Shown here: positions 1 through 5,992 of the stretch, in pieces
Layout: each line of letters begins with the position of its first letter
Numbering within the stretch: the first letter of the stretch is position 1
From: Acidobacteriota bacterium
Lineage (GTDB): Bacteria; Acidobacteriota; Terriglobia; Bryobacterales; Bryobacteraceae
Reading direction: 5' to 3'
DNA length: 8,151 nt
Assembly (NCBI GenBank): GCA_023380575.1
Contig: JAMCRM010000235.1
Coordinates: 1 to 8,151 of the forward strand
Notes under the pieces: generated by a model
What the model was told of the DNA's origin: nothing
The model's input: only the letters and a program-made list of their open reading frames with translations
Databases searched by the model: none
Position numbers and translations under genes: made by a program

Positions 1-1
1 G

Positions 2-175
2 GATCTCGTCGTCTTCGATCCGGACCGCATTCAGGACACCGCCACCTTCGCCAAGCCGCTTTCCTTTCCGGTAGGAATCGGCTATGTGCTGGTGAACGGC
101 AAAATCGTAGTGGACGGGGGGCAATCCACGGCGGAATTGCCCGGCCGGGTGCTGCGCGGCGCCGCTCTCAAATAA
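2..175 (+). CDS. C-terminal end of an amidohydrolase, probably N-acyl-D-amino-acid deacylase (5' cut by window edge)
   Basis: Only the last 57 codons are present, read in frame 2 and ending with TAA at 173-175. The fragment opens with DLVVFDP and continues with FPVGIGYVLVNGKIVVDGG and a PGRVLRG tail. This is the closing strand pattern of amidohydrolase family 3 enzymes, where the chain returns to the small beta-sandwich domain after the TIM barrel. The Pro-Val-Gly-Ile plus 'VLVNG' plus 'PGRVLRG' combination is what I know from D-aminoacylases, which remove the acyl group from N-acyl-D-amino acids. The catalytic barrel, its metal ligands and the start lie outside the window, so substrate cannot be judged. 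Other family 3 amidohydrolases, such as dihydropyrimidinase-like or imidazolonepropionase-like enzymes, fit less well. The gene is convergent with the receptor gene, with 10 bp between the two stop codons and no obvious hairpin terminator there. Confidence 0.8.
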   Translation, partial: DLVVFDPDRIQDTATFAKPLSFPVGIGYVLVNGKIVVDGGQSTAELPGRVLRGAALK

Positions 176-185
176 ATGGAGCCGC

Positions 186-3100
186 CTAGAAAAGCAGCTT
201 CAGCCCAACGAAGATTCTGCGTTCCTCCTGTCCTGTCTGTGTCGCGGTGACCTGTCCGAAAAGCGCATTTGCCGGGGCCATGTTCGGCGCATCGAAGTTC
301 GGGTGATTCAACGCTCCTTCGGCTTCGCCGCGCAGTTGCAGAGTGAAATGTTCGGCCATCCGGAAGTTTTTGTGCACCGAAAGATCGAGCACGTTGATGC
401 CGGCGGCCCGCACGCTGGAAATGCGGCTCGGAAAATAGCGGATATTGTTCGCAAGTTGCATCTGCGAACTTCGTTCGAAACCGTCCGTGTTGAACCAACG
501 CTGTAGAGACCGCTGATCGGCCGGCAATGCGATCTGGCTGAATTCGCCCGTGTAGATCACGTTGCCGAAATCCAGGGGCGGACCGCTTTGCATCTGAAAT
601 ACCGTCTGGAGATTCCATCCGCCGATGATGTGGTTCAGGGGTCCACGCAGCGAAGACAGGTACGGACGTCCCGCTCCGAAGGGCAGTTCGTAAATGGAAG
701 TGAGCGTGACGCGGTGCGGGCGGTCAAGATTCGAAACCACGTGTTCGGGGCGGGAAGCGCCGGCATTCAAATAGGCCAGCGCCTCCATCGTCTTCGACCA
801 CGTGTAATTGGCCTGGAACTGCAAGCCCCTATGGAACCGGCGCTCCACGCGCACCGTGAGAGCGTTGTACCAGGAGGATGCGGCCGCCGCCCCGGCCGTA
901 AGATCCGTGAATTGCGGAAGCGGCCTCAGCAGTTGAGCCACCGTCGTGTTTGCCGTGTTGAAAAACGTGCTGCCCTGAAAACCGTCGATACCAAGGAATG
1001 GATTGGTCACGCGCGCGGAGAGAAGGTCGATGGTGGCCTGGTCCCGCACCGGCGAAGTGCTCAGATACTGCCTCGGAACGGGGTTGTAATTGGTGCTCGT
1101 GCGCAGGCGCAGAGAGCGCGAACCCAGGTAGCCGATTTCGACGACGGTCCGGTCGAGAGGCTGGAATTGGAGCGAATAGCTCCAACGCTCCGAGTACGGT
1201 CTTCTTCCATCGGTGTTGTAAAAGCCCGGTGACCGGCCCAGGTAAGTCTTCAGCCCGCCGGCGGCGCCGAGAGGCTGCTCCACGCCGAACGGCAGCGGGT
1301 TCGAGATGGAGGCCGCGTAAGTGATGCCGTTGTCCAGGGTCGGAACGATGTTGGTGCGCTGATTGAAGCCCGGCTGAGCGACGTCGATGAACTCAGAGCC
1401 CAGCAACCCGAAGAACATGCCGAATCCGCCGCGCATCACCACACGCGGCAATACCTGATAGGCGAAGCCGAAACGCGGCATGAACGCGGGCCAGTAAGCG
1501 TCGCGGATGCCCCGCGGATTTCCATTGATCCCGGTGAATGTCAGGCCTCCGATGGTGCGGAACTGATCGGCCGGTATTTGCGGAATCGGATGCTTGGCAT
1601 AATTTGCCTGGGCCTGGTCCTGGATCGGATTGACCGTCTGAAAGTCGAACTGGCGCGAGTCGCGGTTATAGCGCTCCGTGGCCTGGGCCTCATATTCCCA
1701 GCGCAAGCCGAGGTTCAGCGTCAGTTTCCGGGTGATGCGCCAGTCATCCTGCACAAAGGTGGAATAGAATCCGCCCGATTGCGCGCGGGAACTGTTCAGA
1801 TCGACGTATCCACTGGTCGGAATGCCGAAGAGGAAACTGGCCAGCCCCTGTCCGACGGGTGCGGCAGGCGAGTTGTCCACAGGCCCTTTCGTGTATGCGG
1901 TGTCGAAGTTCATGCGCGGGGAGACGTTGCTGTAGGTCTGGCTATTGTCCAGCGGCAGGCGCAGGTCCGCGCCGAATTTGATGCTGTGATTTCCCCGGCT
2001 CCAGTTCAGGACGGTGAGCAGGCTGTGGGAATAGTCGGTCTGGGTGAAACCACCTGGGTTGCCGAGTTGCAGGGTGTTGCCGATCATGATCTGGGGAAAC
2101 GAGATCGCGGAGTTGGGAAGGGTGTTGATGAGGCTGGACGGGAAGCCGAATTCGGAAAGGTCCCATCCAATGTTGGCGAAGGTTTCCGTGTCGCGGAAAT
2201 AGGTGAACCCGTAACGCACATTGAGTACCTTGTCCGGCGAGAGCACCCACACGTTATCGATGGCGATGCCGCGGTGCGGCCGTTCGCGAAAGCGCCCGCG
2301 CACGTCGCTGTCGGGGATGATCTCATCAAAGTTGCCCTTGAAGTCGGAATGGGAATAGCGCACGAACATGCGATGTTTTTCGCTGAAGTTGTGGTCCACG
2401 CGCATCACCGGCTGATACAGGTTTTGGGTCTCCATCCGGCTGCGCGAATAGTTTTGGAGACCGTCGCGGGTGCCGGCGGTATTCGGCTCGGGAAAATACT
2501 TGAGGATATGGAGCGCCATCGGGTCGATGCGGCTGGCAGGAATGATATTGCCCGGAAGCGGCAGGCGGGAATAGCGGGAATTGCCGGCCGCTTTTGTGGT
2601 CATGGGATCGTAAATCTGGTATTGCGAACCGAGGCCCAGCAACGCCGAAAAGTCGCCAGTCCGCTCGGGAAGCGTCGGCACGGAGAACTGGCCTTGTACC
2701 GGGCGGTTGCGGTTGTGCTGCTGATAGCCGAACATCCAGAAAGTCCGGTTCTTGCCGTTATAGATTCCGGGAATGACGAGCGGACCGCCGACCGCGGCGG
2801 TATAACGAAGCCAGCGCACCGAAGGCGTGTTGGCCTTGATCTTCTCGGGCGTAACCGGCCCGGTAGTGGGATCGAAAATGAACCGATCGGTGAAAAAGTT
2901 GCGGGTCATCATGGGTCCGCTCGAAACGAAAGCGCCGACGGTGCCGTGCAGCGCGTTCGTTCCCGATTTCAGGCTGACGTTGATAGAGCCGGCGCGCGCA
3001 TGGCCGATGGCGGCGTCATAGCTGGCCGTGTCGATTTTGACTTCCTGAACCATATCCGGCGGAGGCACGAAGGAAGTGTTGCCGCCGCTGGAATTATTGC

Positions 3101-3680
3101 TGACGCCGTCCACGTTGAAGTCGGTCACGCCGCCTCCGGCGAGGCTGACATTCGAGGCTTGCACGACGTTCCAGGGGCCATCGAATGGAAGCGCCGTCAG
3201 AATGCTCGCGGGCGACATCGCATACAACGTGCTGACGCTTCCGCCGCGTAGCGGCAAATCGGCGAACTGACGCCGGTCGAGCACCTGTCCGACGGTGCCG
3301 GTCGTGGCCTCCAGCACCGGAGCGGATGTGGTTACTTCGACCACCTCCGTGACATTGCCGAGTTCGAGCCGGATATCGATCTGGAGGCGGTCGCCGATCC
3401 GCAGGTCGATGCCCGAGCGCGTCCATGTTTTGAACCCGGCCATCTCGACGCTGAGGCGGTAAGCGCCGGTGAGCAGATAGGGCGCTTCATAGCTGCCCTG
3501 GCTGTTGCTGACAGCGGTGGCCACCACGTTCGTTTCCACGTGGGTGATGCGCACGGTGGCATTGGGAATAACGGCGCCGGTGCTGTCGGTGATCTGTCCG
3601 ACAATACTGCCGCGCGGGTCCTGCGCCAAACCGGGCCACAGGCAGAGAAACAGCGTAACGAACAGGTATCTTCGTGACAT
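186..3680 (-). CDS. TonB-dependent outer-membrane receptor with N-terminal carboxypeptidase-regulatory-like domain (Oar-like)
   Basis: This 1164-residue protein (stop TAG at 186-188) is predicted to form a 22-strand-type outer-membrane barrel that takes up a ligand using TonB energy. In order it shows a signal peptide at residues 1-19 (MSRR, a hydrophobic stretch, then a probable cut after GLA); a carboxypeptidase-regulatory-like beta-sandwich at about 24-110 (GxIVGxITDSTGAVIPNATV, then a YRLSVEMAGF strand); a short VEVVEV-like segment at about 110-118 that could hold the TonB box; a plug domain at about 125-245 (FNVDGVSNN, VSLKSGTNALHG); and a long barrel ending in Phe (RIFVGLKLLF), as expected for recognition by the BAM machinery. 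Length and order match the large Oar/CarboxypepD-reg receptors abundant in Acidobacteriota. I chose ATG 3680 because it places the signal peptide at the N-terminus. The frame stays open to an ATG at 3701 and a TTG at 3740, and none of the starts has a strong Shine-Dalgarno sequence. The ligand is unknown; no SusD-like partner is present. Confidence 0.9.
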   Translation of the reverse strand: MSRRYLFVTLFLCLWPGLAQDPRGSIVGQITDSTGAVIPNATVRITHVETNVVATAVSNSQGSYEAPYLLTGAYRLSVEMAGFKTWTRSGIDLRIGDRLQIDIRLELGNVTEVVEVTTSAPVLEATTGTVGQVLDRRQFADLPLRGGSVSTLYAMSPASILTALPFDGPWNVVQASNVSLAGGGVTDFNVDGVSNNSSGGNTSFVPPPDMVQEVKIDTASYDAAIGHARAGSINVSLKSGTNALHGTVGAFVSSGPMMTRNFFTDRFIFDPTTGPVTPEKIKANTPSVRWLRYTAAVGGPLVIPGIYNGKNRTFWMFGYQQHNRNRPVQGQFSVPTLPERTGDFSALLGLGSQYQIYDPMTTKAAGNSRYSRLPLPGNIIPASRIDPMALHILKYFPEPNTAGTRDGLQNYSRSRMETQNLYQPVMRVDHNFSEKHRMFVRYSHSDFKGNFDEIIPDSDVRGRFRERPHRGIAIDNVWVLSPDKVLNVRYGFTYFRDTETFANIGWDLSEFGFPSSLINTLPNSAISFPQIMIGNTLQLGNPGGFTQTDYSHSLLTVLNWSRGNHSIKFGADLRLPLDNSQTYSNVSPRMNFDTAYTKGPVDNSPAAPVGQGLASFLFGIPTSGYVDLNSSRAQSGGFYSTFVQDDWRITRKLTLNLGLRWEYEAQATERYNRDSRQFDFQTVNPIQDQAQANYAKHPIPQIPADQFRTIGGLTFTGINGNPRGIRDAYWPAFMPRFGFAYQVLPRVVMRGGFGMFFGLLGSEFIDVAQPGFNQRTNIVPTLDNGITYAASISNPLPFGVEQPLGAAGGLKTYLGRSPGFYNTDGRRPYSERWSYSLQFQPLDRTVVEIGYLGSRSLRLRTSTNYNPVPRQYLSTSPVRDQATIDLLSARVTNPFLGIDGFQGSTFFNTANTTVAQLLRPLPQFTDLTAGAAAASSWYNALTVRVERRFHRGLQFQANYTWSKTMEALAYLNAGASRPEHVVSNLDRPHRVTLTSIYELPFGAGRPYLSSLRGPLNHIIGGWNLQTVFQMQSGPPLDFGNVIYTGEFSQIALPADQRSLQRWFNTDGFERSSQMQLANNIRYFPSRISSVRAAGINVLDLSVHKNFRMAEHFTLQLRGEAEGALNHPNFDAPNMAPANALFGQVTATQTGQEERRIFVGLKLLF

Positions 3681-3699
3681 ATGGGTGTACAAGATTCCC

Positions 3700-3708
3700 A
3701 TTAGATCA
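3700..3708 (-). promoter_or_regulatory. Candidate extended -10 promoter element for the receptor gene
   Basis: On the minus strand the sequence reads TGATCTAAT, eight of nine matches to the sigma-70 extended -10 consensus TGnTATAAT. Seventeen bases upstream the -35 hexamer is poor (CTCGCA), which an extended -10 can tolerate. Transcription from here would begin near 3693, giving a leader of about a dozen bases before ATG 3680; this would rule out the 3701 and 3740 starts. The call is by eye only, and short AT-rich matches occur by chance. Confidence 0.3.
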
Positions 3709-3746
3709 CAAAGGAATTGCGGTGCGAGCCGATCTCCCAATACATT

Positions 3747-3766
3747 GAGCGCGAAATTTCGAGCTG
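3747..3766. promoter_or_regulatory. Imperfect 20-bp palindrome with perfect CGAAATTTCG core (possible operator)
   Basis: Between the hydrolase stop (3777) and the receptor start (3680) there are 96 bp with no gene. They contain an inverted repeat centred between 3756 and 3757. The ten-base core at 3752-3761 is a perfect palindrome (CGAAATTTCG), and extending each arm to ten bases keeps eight of ten matches. No T-rich tract follows on the minus strand, so it does not look like an intrinsic terminator. It lies about 40 bp upstream of the candidate -10, where an activator or repressor dimer could bind. No regulator is encoded in the window. Confidence 0.25.
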
Positions 3767-3776
3767 AGGGGTTTCG

Positions 3777-4703
3777 TCAGGCGATAGCGTCGAACGCCCT
3801 CCCGGGATTGTCCCACAGCAACTGCCGCGCCCAGCCAGGTTTCAGGCGCGGCAGGAAATCCGTATAAATATATGCGTAACTCCGATATTCGCCGCCGTGC
3901 GGCTCGCCTACCCGGTACCAGCCCGAGTCCTGCGAAATCAGCGTGCGGCCGAGCAGCCCCCTGGATGCCATGAACTGCACGCATTCGAGGTGCCACGCCG
4001 CGGACTTCTCCCGAATGCCGTCGAACTCCACCCAGGCGCCGGCTTGCGCCACTTTCTCATGAATAGCGTGGTCCTTTTCGTTTTGCGCGTGCACCCAGAT
4101 GAATCTCGACGCCGGGACCTTCGCGGCCGCGACGATTTCGAGCTCCTCCAGGGCGGCGGCGCCGTTGCCGGTGTGGGATGCGATCGGCAAGCCGGTTTCG
4201 CGCGAAGCCATGGCCGCCGCGCGCACGAGTTTGCGGTCCAGTTCATCCAGAGGGCCGCGGTTCACGCCGGTTTTGATGAAGCGCGGCTTGAGGCCGTCCA
4301 CACCGTTCCGGAACTCAGCAATCCAGCGCTTCGCGAGTTGCCCGGCGGATTCCTGGCGAGCGAACGGCGGCACGAATTTGTGATCGGCCGCGCCGTAGAT
4401 GCCGGTATTGGTCCGGATATCCATGCCGGCCGCATCGGCCAATCGCGCCAGCAGTTTCGCGTCGCGCCCCAGGTAATTCGGAGTGCATTCGTGAAAGCGC
4501 ACGCAGCCCAGACGCCGCACCTCCTCCAGCTTCGGCTTGGCGGCGCGGAACACCTCTTCGGCATCGTAGCGGCCGGAGCCGGTGAAATCCACCATGATGT
4601 GCTCGTGCACCAGCACGCTGGGCTCTGTCTTCAGGAAGGCGGCGGCAGCCACGGCGGCAAACTCGCGCCGGGTCGGATTACCCGAGTTTCTCGAGGACGG
4701 CAT
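3777..4703 (-). CDS. Phosphotriesterase-family metal-dependent hydrolase (probable lactonase/esterase), Tat-like N-terminus
   Basis: This 308-residue protein of the amidohydrolase superfamily has the phosphotriesterase (COG1735) ligand set complete: H33 and H35 in VHEHI, K144 in FIKTGVN (the bridging, normally carboxylated lysine), H177 in ASHTGNG, H205 in VHAQNEKD, and D259 in ISQDSGW. Such enzymes use two metal ions in a TIM barrel. Natural substrates in the family are mostly lactones, with phosphotriesterase activity secondary or recently evolved. The substrate here cannot be read from sequence. ATG 4703 is preferred over the upstream GTG-type start at 4736 because AAGAGGT (4709-4715) sits five bases before it. 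The N-terminus contains TRREF followed by an Ala-rich stretch to residue 24, resembling a short twin-arginine signal. The gene overlaps the end of the preceding dehydrogenase gene by 26 bp, indicating co-translation. The protein ends at TGA 3777-3779; length is slightly below the roughly 320-360 residues of classical phosphotriesterases. Confidence 0.85.
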   Translation of the reverse strand: MPSSRNSGNPTRREFAAVAAAAFLKTEPSVLVHEHIMVDFTGSGRYDAEEVFRAAKPKLEEVRRLGCVRFHECTPNYLGRDAKLLARLADAAGMDIRTNTGIYGAADHKFVPPFARQESAGQLAKRWIAEFRNGVDGLKPRFIKTGVNRGPLDELDRKLVRAAAMASRETGLPIASHTGNGAAALEELEIVAAAKVPASRFIWVHAQNEKDHAIHEKVAQAGAWVEFDGIREKSAAWHLECVQFMASRGLLGRTLISQDSGWYRVGEPHGGEYRSYAYIYTDFLPRLKPGWARQLLWDNPGRAFDAIA

Positions 4704-5742
4704 CGGCGACCTCTTGGGTGCTGCTCTGCCCGCCAAGGTCGGGCGTGCGCACCCTCTCTTCGGCCAGTACCGCGGCTACGGCGCGTTCCACGTCGCGGGC
4801 CGCTTCGGTCATTTCCAGATGGTCCAGCATCATGGAAGCGCTCAGGATCGTAGCCAGCGGGTTCACGACACCTTTTCCGGCGATGTCCGGCGCCGAGCCG
4901 TGCACCGGCTCGAACATGGAAGGGAACCGCCGCGAAGGATCCAGATTGGCGCTTGGAGCCAGGCCCATGCTGCCGACAATAATGGCGGAGATATCGCTCA
5001 GGATATCGCCGAACAGGTTGGAGCCGACCACCACGTCGAAGCTCTCGGGGCGGCGAATGAAATTCATGGCGGCGGCGTCCACCAGCAGGGATTCAGTCTC
5101 GATGCCGGGGAAGTCCGCGCTGACAGCTTCGAACGTGCGGTCCCAAAGCACCATGCTGAAGCCCTGTGCGTTCGATTTCGTCACCGAAGTGACGCGCTTC
5201 TTTTTGCCGCGCTTGACCGCGAGTTCGAAAGCGAACCGGATGATGCGCTCCACGCCCCTGCGCGTGAATACGGAGGTCTGAATGGCGACCTCCTCGGGCT
5301 GATGGCTGTAGACGAAGCCGCCCACCTGCGCGTATTCGCCTTCGGTATTCTCCCGCACTACGACGAGATCGATCTCTCCGCCCTTGCGTTCCGCCAGCGG
5401 CGACTGCACTCCAGGATAGAGGAACGCCGGCCGCACATTGGCATACTGATCGAAGCCGCGGCGGATAGGCAGCAGCAGCCCGTTCAGCGTAGTGTGGTCA
5501 GGGATCTCGGGGTGGCCCACCGCGCCCAAAAAGATGGCGTCGCATTGTTGCAGCAGATCCACCGCTCCCGACGGCATCATCTTGCCCCAGCGGAAGTAAT
5601 GCTGCGAGCCCCAATCGAAATCCTGGAAAGCAAAACTTACGTCGTACTTATGGGCGATCTTCTCGAGCACGCGCTTGCCCTGGGGGATGACTTCCGGCCC
5701 GACACCGTCGCCCGCGATGACCGCGATCGTGAATGTCTTCAT
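4678..5742 (-). CDS. Tartrate / D-malate-type decarboxylating dehydrogenase (isopropylmalate dehydrogenase superfamily)
   Basis: This 354-residue cytosolic enzyme of the beta-decarboxylating dehydrogenase family oxidises a 2-hydroxy acid with NAD and usually releases CO2, using Mg or Mn. Visible features are the N-terminal IAGDGVGPEV loop; substrate-carboxylate arginines R94, R104 (RRGFDQYANVRP) and R130 (VVRENTEGEY); catalytic Y137 and K189 (TKSN); metal-binding D222, D246 and D250 (SNLFGDILSD); and the NAD-binding segment at 277-290 (FEPVHGSAPDIAGK). The early DFDWGSQHYFRWGKMMP segment and the FDQYxNxRP form match E. coli DmlA (D-malate dehydrogenase) and tartrate dehydrogenases as I recall them better than leucine-pathway LeuB, so I favour the tartrate/D-malate group. 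The start is ATG 5742, with AAGGA (5744-5748) overlapping the metH stop at unusually tight one-base spacing. Four bases separate it from the metH end, and its 3' end overlaps the hydrolase gene by 26 bp. Exact substrate remains open; LeuB-like activity is the main alternative. Confidence 0.88.
   Translation of the reverse strand: MKTFTIAVIAGDGVGPEVIPQGKRVLEKIAHKYDVSFAFQDFDWGSQHYFRWGKMMPSGAVDLLQQCDAIFLGAVGHPEIPDHTTLNGLLLPIRRGFDQYANVRPAFLYPGVQSPLAERKGGEIDLVVVRENTEGEYAQVGGFVYSHQPEEVAIQTSVFTRRGVERIIRFAFELAVKRGKKKRVTSVTKSNAQGFSMVLWDRTFEAVSADFPGIETESLLVDAAAMNFIRRPESFDVVVGSNLFGDILSDISAIIVGSMGLAPSANLDPSRRFPSMFEPVHGSAPDIAGKGVVNPLATILSASMMLDHLEMTEAARDVERAVAAVLAEERVRTPDLGGQSSTQEVADAVLEKLG
4709..4715 (-). 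promoter_or_regulatory. Ribosome binding site that sets the hydrolase start
   Basis: On the minus strand AAGAGGT stands five bases before ATG 4703, inside the last codons of the dehydrogenase gene. It is the clearest Shine-Dalgarno match in the window and decides between ATG 4703 and an earlier start at 4736. Confidence 0.65.
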
Positions 5743-5746
5743 GTCC

Positions 5747-5992
5747 TTAAACTGTAACAGGTTCAGTTTGGGCGGAGGCCGTGAAGTAGGCGCAATCAGG
5801 ATGGTGGAAGACCAGGGCGCTCACGCTCGCCTCCGGTTCCATCATCATTCCCTCCGTGAGACTGACGCCGATCCCGTCCGGGTTCAGCAGTTTCCAGATC
5901 CCGTGCTGGTCGTCGAGGTTCGGGCAGGCCGGATAGCCGAAACTGTAGCGTTTGCCCCGGTAGCGCGAGGTGAAGCGCTCGTGCATGGTCAT
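5747..5992 (-). CDS. metH: C-terminal part of the MetH AdoMet-binding reactivation domain, in a different frame from the rest of metH
   Basis: This 81-codon reading frame (from ATG 5992; another ATG at 5986) ends at TAA 5747-5749. It encodes the last part of the methionine synthase activation domain: RYSFGYPACPN (residues 15-25), which matches the AdoMet-binding GYPACP motif, then LTEGMMMEPEASVSALVF and HHPDCAYF near the end, corresponding to E. coli MetH segments around the AdoMet site and the C-terminal HPDSKYY. Homology in this frame begins earlier than the ATG, at about 6013 (GFPDPP), which argues that it was once continuous with the upstream part. Its first ATG overlaps the upstream TGA as ATGA. 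No Shine-Dalgarno sequence is visible before it, so independent translation would depend on coupling. Without this piece MetH could not be reactivated after cobalamin oxidation. A sequencing or assembly error joining one protein is the simplest explanation. Confidence 0.8.
   Translation of the reverse strand: MTMHERFTSRYRGKRYSFGYPACPNLDDQHGIWKLLNPDGIGVSLTEGMMMEPEASVSALVFHHPDCAYFTASAQTEPVTV

Noticed and set aside
160..200. Bidirectional terminator between the convergent gene ends
   Set aside because: No convincing stem-loop with a T tract is visible around the 10-bp gap.
1578..3251. A 557-codon open frame on the plus strand opposite the receptor
   Set aside because: It is fully antisense to a receptor with clear domains, and its translation has no recognisable motif or plausible start; treated as a shadow.
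3747..3766. Intrinsic terminator for the metH-dehydrogenase-hydrolase operon
   Set aside because: The palindrome has a mismatched, short stem and no downstream T tract on the minus strand.
4678..5742. Calling the dehydrogenase LeuB (3-isopropylmalate dehydrogenase)
   Set aside because: The DFDWGSQHYFRWGKMMP and FDQYANVRP segments look closer to DmlA/tartrate dehydrogenases, and no leuC, leuD or leuA is nearby; kept only as an alternative.
4582..5757. A 391-codon open frame on the plus strand opposite the dehydrogenase and hydrolase
   Set aside because: It spans two convincing minus-strand genes and the translation is compositionally odd with no recognisable domain.
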